A stretch of 64,000 nucleotides of DNA from Xenorhabdus ishibashii (lineage in GTDB: Bacteria > Pseudomonadota > Gammaproteobacteria > Enterobacterales > Enterobacteriaceae): positions 558,001 through 622,000 of the forward strand of contig NZ_NJAK01000001.1 of the NCBI RefSeq assembly GCF_002632755.1, read 5' to 3'. The stretch's first letter is position 1. Each line of letters opens with the position of its first letter. A program made the translations under genes and the position numbers. Positions 56,920 to 64,000 of this stretch are shown here, piece after piece. The notes beneath the pieces are model-generated. The model worked only from the letters and a program-made list of their open reading frames with translations, searched no databases and was not told where the DNA came from.

Positions 56920-57315
56920 GTTGGTTTTCCTTATATCAGTTATCAAAGCTGGATGAGGAACCATCGCCCTATCAGTCAGATGTATTGATAATCTCCTGTT
57001 TAGAAAACCAATCTTACTTGAGAGTTTCTACCATAGTTCTATTATTTTGTGCTCATCACTTTTATTTGCAGAAGATCACATCCAATAAAAAATAAATAAA
57101 GAGCCAACCGCCCCATATTTGGCTCAACCTGACCTGCATATCCGTCATATTCTATTTCCCGACTGACCCAGAGAGCATCCTGAAAATCGAAAATGTTTAC
57201 ATCTGCTAAACTTTAGGCAACAGATAATGTAGATCGTGTGCTCTGGATTACTGTCATGCTTAACAATCATTCTTAACACCATAAAATCACAACCATCACC
57301 TGTGAAGGGGGTTAT
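56920..57315. other. Intergenic region SDR-ADH
   Basis: 396 bases between divergent genes. Contains an inverted repeat, GAGCCAA (57101-57107)/TTGGCTC (57119-57125), terminator-like on the minus strand but with no gene to serve. GAAGGGGGTTAT precedes the dehydrogenase ATG. Confidence 0.45.
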
Positions 57316-58353
57316 ATGAAAGCACTTGTTTATCATGGAGCCGGAAAAAAACGCTGGGAAGAAAAAGCACCGCCTCAACTCATTGAACCAACCGATGCTA
57401 TCGTCCGCATCGTCAAAACCACCATCTGTGGCACAGATCTGCATATCCTCAAGGGAGACGTTCCCACTGTCGAGCAAGGCCGGACATTGGGTCATGAAGG
57501 TATTGGGATCGTTGAATCAATTGGGGGATCTGTCCGCAATATTAAAGTCGGCGATAAAGTGATCATTTCCTGTATTACTGTCTGTGGTCGTTGTGCCTAT
57601 TGTAAACGCCAGCTTTATGCACACTGTAAAGAGGGTGGTTGGATCTTGGGGCATAAAATTGATGGTACACAGGCGGAAAAAGTACGTATTCCTCACGCTG
57701 ATAATAGCCTGCATCGTCTGCCAGAAGGTGTCGATGAAAAAGCGGCACTAATGCTCAGCGATATTCTGCCAACAGGTCTTGAAATTGGTGTTATCAACGG
57801 TAAGGTTCAGCCAGGGCAGACGATCGCCTTAATTGGTGCGGGGCCAGTCGGATTATCAGCATTACTGGCATCACAATTTTACTCGCCGGCACATATCATC
57901 ATGGTCGATACTGATGATAACCGCCTTAGCGTCGCCCAGCAGTTTGGTGCTAACACGGTTATCAATCCGACAAAACAAAACGTCGTTGATGCCATCAACA
58001 AGCTGACTGACGGTATTGGTGTAGACGTCGCCATTGAGTGTGTGGGGATCCCCGCAACCTTCAAAATATGTCAGGACATCATCGCAGCAGGTGGCTCCAT
58101 CGCCAATGTTGGTGTCCACGGCAAATCCGTTGACCTACATCTGGAAAGCCTCTGGATCAAAAACATTACCATTACCACTGGGCTGGTAAACACAAGCAGT
58201 ACGCCTATGCTGCTGAAAAGTGTTCAATCCGGCAAGATTGCACCTGAAAAGCTGGTCACTCATCATTATCCATTGAGTGAAATAGAAACCGCTTATGAAG
58301 TATTTGGTAATGCAGCCCAAGAGAAAGCATTGAAAATTGTCCTGTCAGCATAA
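57316..58353 (+). CDS. Zinc-dependent alcohol dehydrogenase (MDR family)
   Basis: A 345-residue medium-chain dehydrogenase. Catalytic zinc ligands Cys38 (TTICGTDLH) and His60-Glu61 (LGHEGIGIV); structural zinc cysteines at 90, 93, 96 and 104 (CGRCAYCKRQLYAHC). The nucleotide-binding motif is ALIGAGPVGLSAL near residue 175. Resembles bacterial secondary-alcohol and threonine-dehydrogenase-like enzymes; substrate not determinable. Monocistronic, with a hairpin after it. Confidence 0.88.
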   Translation: MKALVYHGAGKKRWEEKAPPQLIEPTDAIVRIVKTTICGTDLHILKGDVPTVEQGRTLGHEGIGIVESIGGSVRNIKVGDKVIISCITVCGRCAYCKRQLYAHCKEGGWILGHKIDGTQAEKVRIPHADNSLHRLPEGVDEKAALMLSDILPTGLEIGVINGKVQPGQTIALIGAGPVGLSALLASQFYSPAHIIMVDTDDNRLSVAQQFGANTVINPTKQNVVDAINKLTDGIGVDVAIECVGIPATFKICQDIIAAGGSIANVGVHGKSVDLHLESLWIKNITITTGLVNTSSTPMLLKSVQSGKIAPEKLVTHHYPLSEIETAYEVFGNAAQEKALKIVLSA

Positions 58354-58383
58354 TTATGGGTAATGCATTTTGACAGGCACAGA

Positions 58384-58439
58384 AAAGCCGCCGCAATATA
58401 CTGCATCAATGTTCTTATGCAATTCATTACGGCGGCCTT
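58384..58439. terminator. Hairpin between convergent ADH and hpaR
   Basis: GCCGCCG (58387-58393) and CGGCGGC (58430-58436) form a G+C-rich stem with a 36-base loop. It could serve both convergent genes. Confidence 0.5.
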
Positions 58440-58460
58440 TATGACTTAATTAGCTAACCA

Positions 58461-58476
58461 ATTAATATATTAATAA
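58461..58476. repeat. Second copy of the hpa operator-like palindrome
   Basis: ATTAATATATTAATAA just after the hpaR stop is identical over 16 bases to the palindrome upstream of hpaG1. Its 14-base core is perfectly symmetrical. Confidence 0.55.
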
Positions 58477-58486
58477 AACCTTCAAT

Positions 58487-58936
58487 CTACAGTTCGCGTC
58501 CTTCTGTCAAGTCTGCTTGAGAGAGGTCCCCAATAGCAATAAATTCATCTAATAACCCTAAAAGTTGGGACAATTTTTCTGGAGAAAAAGCTTCCTCAAT
58601 TGCCTTATATCCCTCAGCAATTTGCCCTTTTGCTTGCTCATAGAGTTCTTGTCCAGCCGGAGTCAAAGAAACATACAGCTTACGCTGATCATTCATCGGC
58701 TTCAGGCGGAAGATAAGTCCATCACGCTCCATACGTGTCAGAATGCCTGTCAGGCTTGGACGCAAGATACAAGTGAGACAAGCTAAGTCATGAAAATCAA
58801 TAGAACGACTACTCGCAAGTACACGAATAATACGCCATTGTTGCTCAGTTAAATTGTAGCTCTTCAAAATAGGCCGAAAAAAACCCATAGCGGTTTCTCT
58901 CGCTTGAAGCAATGCAATTGTCAAGGATTCATGCAT
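58487..58936 (-). CDS. hpaR: MarR-family repressor of homoprotocatechuate degradation
   Basis: Repressor of the hpa meta-cleavage operon. 149 residues from ATG 58936 (MHESLTIALLQARETAMGFF), which aligns with E. coli HpaR; the open frame extends upstream to 59053 but that part is not conserved. The winged helix-turn-helix is LTEQQWRIIRVLASSRSIDF and LRPSLTGILTRMERDGLI (about 30-85), with wing DQRKLYVSLT. Divergent from hpaG1; palindromic sites lie on both sides of the gene. Confidence 0.93.
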   Translation of the reverse strand: MHESLTIALLQARETAMGFFRPILKSYNLTEQQWRIIRVLASSRSIDFHDLACLTCILRPSLTGILTRMERDGLIFRLKPMNDQRKLYVSLTPAGQELYEQAKGQIAEGYKAIEEAFSPEKLSQLLGLLDEFIAIGDLSQADLTEGREL

Positions 58937-59197
58937 AAGTAAAAGTGACTCTTTAGTTAATCGCTGGTCATTCTCTATAAGTTTAACGCTCACGCCGTTT
59001 ATTATAGACAACATGAACTCCAAAAAGCCTAACACGCTCAAAATCATCCACAAAGAGGAAAGACTTCAACATTAACAAATAAATAAAACTATCCCACCCT
59101 GAAAAAGTTAAATAAAAGTTAAATTCAATCCCAAATGACCTTGATTAAAAATATAACAGCCTGATCTTTATGTGGTAAAAATACTCACCAATAAAGT

Positions 59198-59217
59198 GAT
59201 GTTACATAGATCACAAT
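59198..59217 (+). promoter_or_regulatory. CRP site upstream of hpaG1
   Basis: TGTTA-CATAGA-TCACA matches the CRP core at 9 of 10 positions, about 110 bases before the hpaG1 start. CRP activation of hpa operons is known in E. coli. Confidence 0.55.
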
Positions 59218-59264
59218 TAAAATTAACAATGCCTTTAACATATTGAAGATTGCTAACACATAGA

Positions 59265-59282
59265 TTATTAATATATTAATAA
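59265..59282. promoter_or_regulatory. Probable HpaR operator
   Basis: TTATTAATATATTAATAA is an 18-base perfect palindrome between the CRP-like site and hpaG1, the expected form and place for a MarR-type repressor site. Confidence 0.6.
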
Positions 59283-59324
59283 GAAAGCTTGCAAACACAT
59301 CATTCAGGTTTCAAGGAGCTATCC

Positions 59325-59957
59325 ATGAAAGGCACTGTCTTTGCCGTTGCCCTCAACCATAGCAGCCAGAACAATTTCTGGCATGAGGCATTTAACAAAG
59401 AACCTTATAAAATACCACCAAAAACACCTATTTGGTTTATCAAACCCCGCAATACCGTGATTAATTCAGGGGATGTTATTCCTCATCCTGTCGGGGAAAC
59501 AGTACAAAGCGGTGCAACTCTGGCACTGTTGATTGGGAAAACAGCACGCAAAATTTCAGTTCAGGATGCCGAACAGTATATTGCTGGCTACGCATTGGCG
59601 AACGAAGTTAGCCTGCCAGAAACATCATTTTATCGTCCTGCTATTAAAGCAAAATGTCGTGACGGTTTTTGTCCGCTAGGGCAAATGATCAAGACCAGCT
59701 CAGTAGAATCACTCGATATCGTGACTGAAATCAACGGTCAGGAAGTTGATCGTTGGTCTACCCAAGAGCTCATCCGTTCTGCACCAGAATTATTGGCAGC
59801 ATTAAGCGAATTCGCCACCTTAAAAGCGGGAGATGCCATTCTATTGGGAACGCCCCACCAGCGCGTTACCCTCCATCCTGCCGATAAAGTCACAATCAAG
59901 GCTAAGGGCTTCCCTGATTTGGAAAATAGGGTTGTATTAGCGGGAGGTCAGGCATGA
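59325..59957 (+). CDS. hpaG1: Homoprotocatechuate degradation isomerase/decarboxylase, N-terminal subunit
   Basis: Fumarylacetoacetate-hydrolase-fold enzyme for the decarboxylation/isomerisation steps after ring cleavage. 210 residues from ATG 59325 (MKGTVFAVALNHSSQ), with AAGGAG 6 bases ahead; the in-frame start at 59289 lacks one. FIKPRNTVINSGDVIPHP and the metal-site region GATLALLIGK are visible. In E. coli HpaG is one chain with two such domains; here the halves are separate genes that overlap by four bases. Confidence 0.92.
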   Translation: MKGTVFAVALNHSSQNNFWHEAFNKEPYKIPPKTPIWFIKPRNTVINSGDVIPHPVGETVQSGATLALLIGKTARKISVQDAEQYIAGYALANEVSLPETSFYRPAIKAKCRDGFCPLGQMIKTSSVESLDIVTEINGQEVDRWSTQELIRSAPELLAALSEFATLKAGDAILLGTPHQRVTLHPADKVTIKAKGFPDLENRVVLAGGQA

Positions 59958-60718
59958 GATACGCCAAAATTCATTATCAGGGCCATGATTTTAATGTCAC
60001 CGTTGACGAACAGGAAAATGTCTTCTTACCGGATGGAAATAGGGTAAGCGGTGAAGAGGTTATATGGCTTCCTCCTGCCAGCGGAACGCTGTTCGCGTTG
60101 GGGCTAAATTATGCCGATCACGCAACAGAGCTGGAATTTAAGCCACCAGAAGAGCCACTGGTATTTATCAAGGCAGCCAATAGCTTAACCGGCCACCGTC
60201 AGGTTTCTGTCCGCCCTGATAATGTGGAATATATGCATTATGAAGCAGAATTGGTTGTCGTGATGGGTAAAACCGCCCACAAAGTTGCCAGAGAAGAAGC
60301 CATGAATTATGTTGCGGGTTATACCGTTTGTAACGATTATGCTATTCGTGATTATCTGGAAAATTACTATCGTCCTAATCTGCGGGTAAAAAGCCGCGAT
60401 ACGCTCACGCCAATCGGTCCGTGGATCATAGACAAACAGGCGATCGCTGATCCGCATAATCTGACCTTGAAAACATGGGTAAACGGTGAACTCCGTCAAC
60501 AAGGCACAACCGCCGATTTGATCTTCGATATTCCCTTCTTAATCACCTATCTCAGCGATTTCATGACATTGCAACCTGGCGACATGATCGCCACCGGAAC
60601 GCCAAAAGGGTTGTCCAATGTCGTTCCTGGAGATGAAGTCATCGTGGAAGTCGAAGGTGTTGGGCGCTTGGTCAATCACATTGTCAGCCAGCAAGAATAT
60701 GAGGAGAGTTTGTCATGA
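59954..60718 (+). CDS. hpaG2: Homoprotocatechuate degradation isomerase/decarboxylase, C-terminal subunit
   Basis: The second half of the HpaG activity, 254 residues. FALGLNYADHATELEF, MHYEAELVVVMGKTAHKV (metal-binding acidic residues), GYTVCNDYAIRDYLENYYRPN and GDMIATGTPKGLS are typical of the 2-hydroxyhepta-2,4-diene-1,7-dioate isomerase group. Overlaps hpaG1 and hpaE by four bases each. Confidence 0.94.
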   Translation: MRYAKIHYQGHDFNVTVDEQENVFLPDGNRVSGEEVIWLPPASGTLFALGLNYADHATELEFKPPEEPLVFIKAANSLTGHRQVSVRPDNVEYMHYEAELVVVMGKTAHKVAREEAMNYVAGYTVCNDYAIRDYLENYYRPNLRVKSRDTLTPIGPWIIDKQAIADPHNLTLKTWVNGELRQQGTTADLIFDIPFLITYLSDFMTLQPGDMIATGTPKGLSNVVPGDEVIVEVEGVGRLVNHIVSQQEYEESLS

Positions 60719-62181
60719 CCACGATTAACCATTGGATCAACGGCAAGAATGTCGGCAGCAAAACCTATTTCGAAACGACCAACCCTGCAACAGGCGAAGT
60801 GCTGGCTGAGGTAGCATCAGGCGGGCAGGAAGAGATCGCTCAGGCCGTTGCGGCTGCTAAACAGGCTTTTCCCAAATGGGCGAATACTCCAATGAAAGAA
60901 CGCGCTCGTTTGATGCGCCGTTTGGGTGAATTAATCGACCAAAATGTTCCCGATATTGCTGCGATGGAAACCAAGGATACAGGGCTTCCTATTCATCAGA
61001 CACAAAATGTCTTGATCCCACGGGCTTCACACAATTTTAATTTCTTCGCTGAAATTTGTCAGCAGATGAACGGGCGTACTTATCCCGTTGATGACAAGAT
61101 GCTCAACTATACATTAATCCAGCCGGTTGGTGTTTGCGCATTGATTTCCCCATGGAACGTGCCTTTTATGACGGCTACGTGGAAGGTTGCGCCTTGTCTG
61201 GCTCTGGGAAATACGGCCGTTTTGAAGATGTCCGAACTTTCTCCGTTGACGGCTAACCGTCTGGGCGAATTGGCGCTGGAAGCCGGTATTCCTGCTGGGG
61301 TGCTGAATGTGGTACAGGGCTACGGTAACACCGCTGGCGATGCGCTGGTAAAACATCATGATGTGCGCGCGGTCTCTTTCACGGGTGGGACAGCAACGGG
61401 GCGCCTGATCATGCAAAATGCCGGCCTGAAAAAATACTCAATGGAGTTAGGCGGAAAATCCCCTGTTCTCATTTTTGAAGATGCAGATATTGAACGCGCG
61501 CTGGATGCCGCCCTGATAACTATTTTTTCTCTTAATGGCGAACGTTGTACGGCAGGTTCCCGCATTTTCATTCAGGAAAGCATTTATCCCGAATTCATCA
61601 AACGCTTTGCTGAACGCGCCAATCGGCTACGTGTTGGTGATCCCCAAGATCCGCAAACTCAGGTTGGCAGCCTTATCAGCCAACAACATTGGGAAAAAGT
61701 CTCCAACTATATCCGCTTGGGGATCGAAGAAGGCGCCACATTGCTGGCCGGAGGTTCCGACAAACCCACTGATTTACCCGCCCATCTGAAAAAGGGTCAC
61801 TTTTTACGCCCTACTGTCCTGGCAGATGTGGATAACCACATGCGCGTGGCACAAGAAGAGATCTTCGGCCCTGTAGCTTGTCTGCTGCCGTTTAAGAATG
61901 AAGAAGATGGGCTGCGTATGGCCAATGACGTGGAATATGGCCTTGCCTCCTATATCTGGACACAAGATGTCAGCAAAATTTTGCGTCTGGCACGTGGCAT
62001 TGAAGCTGGCATGGTGTTTGTCAATTCCCAGAATGTTCGTGATCTGCGGCAACCATTTGGCGGCATAAAAGCTTCCGGCGTGGGGCGTGAAGGCGGGGAA
62101 TACAGCTTTGAAGTGTTTGCTGAAGTGAAGAACGTCTGTATCTCAATGGGAGAGCACCCTATTCCTCGTTGGGGTGTTTAA
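60715..62181 (+). CDS. hpaE: 5-carboxymethyl-2-hydroxymuconate semialdehyde dehydrogenase
   Basis: NAD-dependent aldehyde dehydrogenase that oxidises the ring-cleavage product. 488 residues. Catalytic Cys in NGERCTAGSRIF near 280, general-base Glu in SMELGGKSPVLIF near 245, nucleotide site PWNVPFMTATWKVAPCLALGN split around residue 145. GAGGAGAGTTTGTC precedes the ATG. Confidence 0.95.
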   Translation: MTTINHWINGKNVGSKTYFETTNPATGEVLAEVASGGQEEIAQAVAAAKQAFPKWANTPMKERARLMRRLGELIDQNVPDIAAMETKDTGLPIHQTQNVLIPRASHNFNFFAEICQQMNGRTYPVDDKMLNYTLIQPVGVCALISPWNVPFMTATWKVAPCLALGNTAVLKMSELSPLTANRLGELALEAGIPAGVLNVVQGYGNTAGDALVKHHDVRAVSFTGGTATGRLIMQNAGLKKYSMELGGKSPVLIFEDADIERALDAALITIFSLNGERCTAGSRIFIQESIYPEFIKRFAERANRLRVGDPQDPQTQVGSLISQQHWEKVSNYIRLGIEEGATLLAGGSDKPTDLPAHLKKGHFLRPTVLADVDNHMRVAQEEIFGPVACLLPFKNEEDGLRMANDVEYGLASYIWTQDVSKILRLARGIEAGMVFVNSQNVRDLRQPFGGIKASGVGREGGEYSFEVFAEVKNVCISMGEHPIPRWGV

Positions 62182-62213
62182 ATAACTGCCATCCTGATAC
62201 CAAGTGAGGGTTT

Positions 62214-63095
62214 ATGGGAAAGTTAGCGTTAGCAGCGAAAATTACACATGTCCCTTCTATGTATTTGTCTGAATTACCGGGTAAGCATCACGGCTGTCGG
62301 CAAGGCGCTATTGACGGACACAAAGAGATCAGCCGACGTTGCCGTGAGATGGGTGTCGATACGATTATTGTCTTCGACACTCATTGGCTGGTTAACAGCG
62401 CCTATCATATTAACTGTTCCGACCATTTTTCCGGCATCTATACCAGTAATGAGTTACCACATTTTATCCGCGATATGACCTATGAATATGACGGTAACCC
62501 TGAGTTAGGCAGAATGATTGCGGAAGAAGCGCGCCAGATGGGCGTTCGTGCCCAATCGCACGAGATCCCAAGCCTGAAACTGGAATATGGCACACTGGTG
62601 CCAATGCGTTATATGAATAGCGACCGCCGTTTCAAAGTGATTTCAGTTTCAGCCTTTTGTACTGTCCATGCATTTGAAGACAGCCGCAAACTGGGAGAAG
62701 CCATTTTACGGGCAATTGAGAAATACGATGGCACGGTTGCCGTGCTGGCAAGCGGTTCTCTGTCGCACAGTTTCATTGAAGATCAACGTGCCGAAACGGG
62801 CATGAACAGTTATACCCGTGAGTTTGATGAGCAGATGGATCGCCGCGTTGTACAACTTTGGAAAGCGGGACAATTCAAGGAATTTTGCGAAATGCTGCCG
62901 GAATATGCGCAATATTGTCGGGGAGAAGGCAACATGCATGATACGGTGATGCTGCTAGGCCTGCTCGGATGGGACAGGTATGACGGCAAGGTAGAATTTT
63001 TGACAGAATTGTTCGCCAGTTCAGGGACAGGACAAGTCAACGCGGTGTTCCCGCTGCCGGATTATATTGTTAATCAAAATAAAACTCATGCCTGA
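62214..63095 (+). CDS. hpaD: 3,4-dihydroxyphenylacetate 2,3-dioxygenase
   Basis: Extradiol ring-cleaving dioxygenase of the LigB/class III type. 293 residues, near the E. coli HpaD length. Metal and active-site histidines are seen in HVPSMYLSELPGKHHGCR at the N-terminus and DTHWLVNSAYHINCS near 55; ASGSLSHSF near 180 is conserved. Cleaves homoprotocatechuate to 5-carboxymethyl-2-hydroxymuconate semialdehyde. Confidence 0.94.
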   Translation: MGKLALAAKITHVPSMYLSELPGKHHGCRQGAIDGHKEISRRCREMGVDTIIVFDTHWLVNSAYHINCSDHFSGIYTSNELPHFIRDMTYEYDGNPELGRMIAEEARQMGVRAQSHEIPSLKLEYGTLVPMRYMNSDRRFKVISVSAFCTVHAFEDSRKLGEAILRAIEKYDGTVAVLASGSLSHSFIEDQRAETGMNSYTREFDEQMDRRVVQLWKAGQFKEFCEMLPEYAQYCRGEGNMHDTVMLLGLLGWDRYDGKVEFLTELFASSGTGQVNAVFPLPDYIVNQNKTHA

Positions 63096-63107
63096 CAGGA
63101 GAAAACT

Positions 63108-63497
63108 GTGCCACATTTTTATGCTGAGTGTACGGAAAATATCCGTGAAGAGGCCAGATTGCCAGAATTATTTACCAAAGTGAATCAGGCATTAGCAGAT
63201 ACGGGCATTTTTCCGTTAGGTGGTATCCGCAGTCGTGCTATTTGGTTGGATACCTGGCAGATGGCGGATGGTAAACAAGATTATGCCTTCGTTCATATGA
63301 CACTGAAAATTGGTGCCGGACGCAGCCTTGAAGATCGGCAAAAAGTCGGAGAAATGTTGTTTAACTTAATCAAGGCGCATTTTAGTGAATTGGTGGCACG
63401 GCGCTATCTGGGTCTCTCCTTCACTATGGAAGAACTCGATCCCATACTGAACTATAAGTCCAATAATGTTCATAGCCTGTTTAAAGCAAAAGAGTGA
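63108..63497 (+). CDS. hpaF: 5-carboxymethyl-2-hydroxymuconate delta-isomerase
   Basis: Tautomerase-superfamily enzyme. 129 residues, starting at GTG (VPHFYAECTENIRE) after AGGAGAAAACT. Proline at position 2, the tautomerase catalytic residue, is present. FVHMTLKIGAGRSLEDRQKVGE is a family segment. Confidence 0.94.
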   Translation: MPHFYAECTENIREEARLPELFTKVNQALADTGIFPLGGIRSRAIWLDTWQMADGKQDYAFVHMTLKIGAGRSLEDRQKVGEMLFNLIKAHFSELVARRYLGLSFTMEELDPILNYKSNNVHSLFKAKE

Positions 63498-63518
63498 CAA
63501 TTTTAGTGAGAAAAAACT

Positions 63519-64000
63519 ATGACAAATCATCTTGATACACCATTGCTGCGCCAACAAGCCTATATCAATGGTCAATGGGTTGAAGCGGAAAATAAAGCTA
63601 CTTTTGTAGTGACTAACCCAGCCAATGGTGAGGTTATTGCTAATGTCAGTGATCTGGGAGCCAAAGAGACACAGTTTGCTATTGAAGCCGCCCAAAATGC
63701 CCTTCCTGCATGGCGATCATTGACAGCAAAACAGCGTAGCCAAAATCTCAAACAGTGGTTTCATCTGGTGATGGAAAATCAAACTACCTTAGCGGAAATA
63801 TTAAGTACGGAACAAGGTAAATCCCACACCGAGTCAATGGGAGAAATTGCTTACGGTGCCAGTTTTATCGAATGGTTCGCGGAAGAAGGCAAACGTGTTT
63901 ACGGCGAAACCCTGCCCTCCCCCATGCCAGGCCGCCGTCTCGCTACCATCAAGCAACCGATTGGGGTCGTTGCAGCTATTACACCGTGGAATTTCCCCAA
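63519..64000 (+). CDS. Succinate-semialdehyde dehydrogenase-type aldehyde dehydrogenase (partial)
   Basis: The first 160 codons of an aldehyde dehydrogenase that continues past the window. It begins MTNHLDTPLLRQQAYINGQW, with TNPANGEVIANV, STEQGKSHTESMGEI and RRLATIKQPIGVVAAITPWN, most like GabD-type succinate-semialdehyde dehydrogenases. It starts 21 bases after hpaF. The hpa pathway ends in pyruvate and succinate semialdehyde, so this enzyme fits as the terminal step. hpaH and hpaI are not seen here and may lie downstream. Confidence 0.82.
   Translation, partial: MTNHLDTPLLRQQAYINGQWVEAENKATFVVTNPANGEVIANVSDLGAKETQFAIEAAQNALPAWRSLTAKQRSQNLKQWFHLVMENQTTLAEILSTEQGKSHTESMGEIAYGASFIEWFAEEGKRVYGETLPSPMPGRRLATIKQPIGVVAAITPWNFP

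Larger units (their letters stand above)
58937..59324. other. hpaR-hpaG1 control region
   Basis: 388 bases with the CRP-like site and the palindrome listed separately. No extra gene is seen. Confidence 0.55.

Noticed and set aside
57145..57495. 116-codon minus-strand ORF with cysteines
   Set aside because: It overlaps the start of the zinc alcohol dehydrogenase, whose zinc motifs fix the true frame.

Overview
The window is a chromosomal segment of an enteric gamma-proteobacterium. Housekeeping synteny is Escherichia-like (tRNA-Val/Lys cluster, gltX, tRNA-Ala pair, ligA-zipA, cysZ, cysK, ptsHI-crr, cysM, cysAWTP, yfeY, ypeA). It is interrupted by A+T-rich accessory blocks holding a PirA/PirB insecticidal toxin pair, a PAS-LuxR 'solo' regulator and a decayed NRPS module. 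That mix points to the nematode-symbiotic, insect-pathogenic Morganellaceae, Photorhabdus most likely and Xenorhabdus possible. The genus is inferred from gene content only.

Layout. (1) 1-3361, minus strand: the 5' part of an aga-type operon for N-acetylgalactosamine/galactosamine use (agaZ-agaS-PTS IIB-PTS IIC), with a long regulatory region upstream. (2) 3976-7356: a YkgJ-like cysteine-cluster protein, seven tRNA genes (4 Val, 3 Lys), gltX and two tRNA-Ala genes. (3) 7366-17268: a frameshifted ypeB relic, nupC, ligA, zipA, cysZ, cysK, then ptsH-ptsI-crr. (4) 17377-19293: an insertion with two transposase relics and an orphan PD-(D/E)XK nuclease. (5) 19323-26020: cysM, the cysPTWA transporter, yfeY, a small orphan ORF and ypeA. 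(6) 26312-27396: an orphan GT8 glycosyltransferase and an IS1 insA relic that runs into the 3' end of cobT. (7) 27369-45119: a near-complete anaerobic cobalamin pathway, with cbiA-B-C-D-E-T-F-G-H-J-K-L-P-cobU-S-T on the minus strand and cobA-cobD-pduX divergent. The cobalt importer cbiMNQO is absent. Two exact FNR half-site pairs lie in the shared intergenic region. (8) 45186-50279: a csaA/VOC gene-fragment chimera, pirA-pirB, orphan fliB, an IS6-like relic and loiP. (9) 50669-58353: an XRE regulator, a PAS-LuxR regulator, an NCS1 permease, an IS1 insB relic, a condensation domain fused to adenylation-domain remnants, an SDR lacking the usual catalytic tyrosine, and a zinc alcohol dehydrogenase. 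(10) 58487-64000: the homoprotocatechuate (hpa) operon hpaG1-G2-E-D-F with divergent hpaR, followed by a succinate-semialdehyde dehydrogenase-type gene cut by the window end.

How the genes work together. The sulfur genes (cysPTWA, cysZ, cysM, cysK) import sulfate/thiosulfate and make cysteine. PtsH, PtsI and Crr supply phosphate and regulation to sugar PTS systems, including the aga permease at the left edge. The cob/cbi block builds adenosylcobalamin from uroporphyrinogen III (CobA), attaches the aminopropanol linker (PduX, CobD, CbiB) and assembles the nucleotide loop (CobU, CobS, CobT). The hpa genes open the ring of homoprotocatechuate and feed succinate semialdehyde to the terminal dehydrogenase. 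Many accessory genes sit beside transposase fragments, so this is an old, eroding patchwork and not one recent island.

No completely new multi-gene system is evident. The best candidates for undescribed biology are the lone PD-(D/E)XK nuclease, the dual-FNR divergent cobalamin control region with its short tandem repeats, and the regulator/permease/broken-NRPS neighbourhood.
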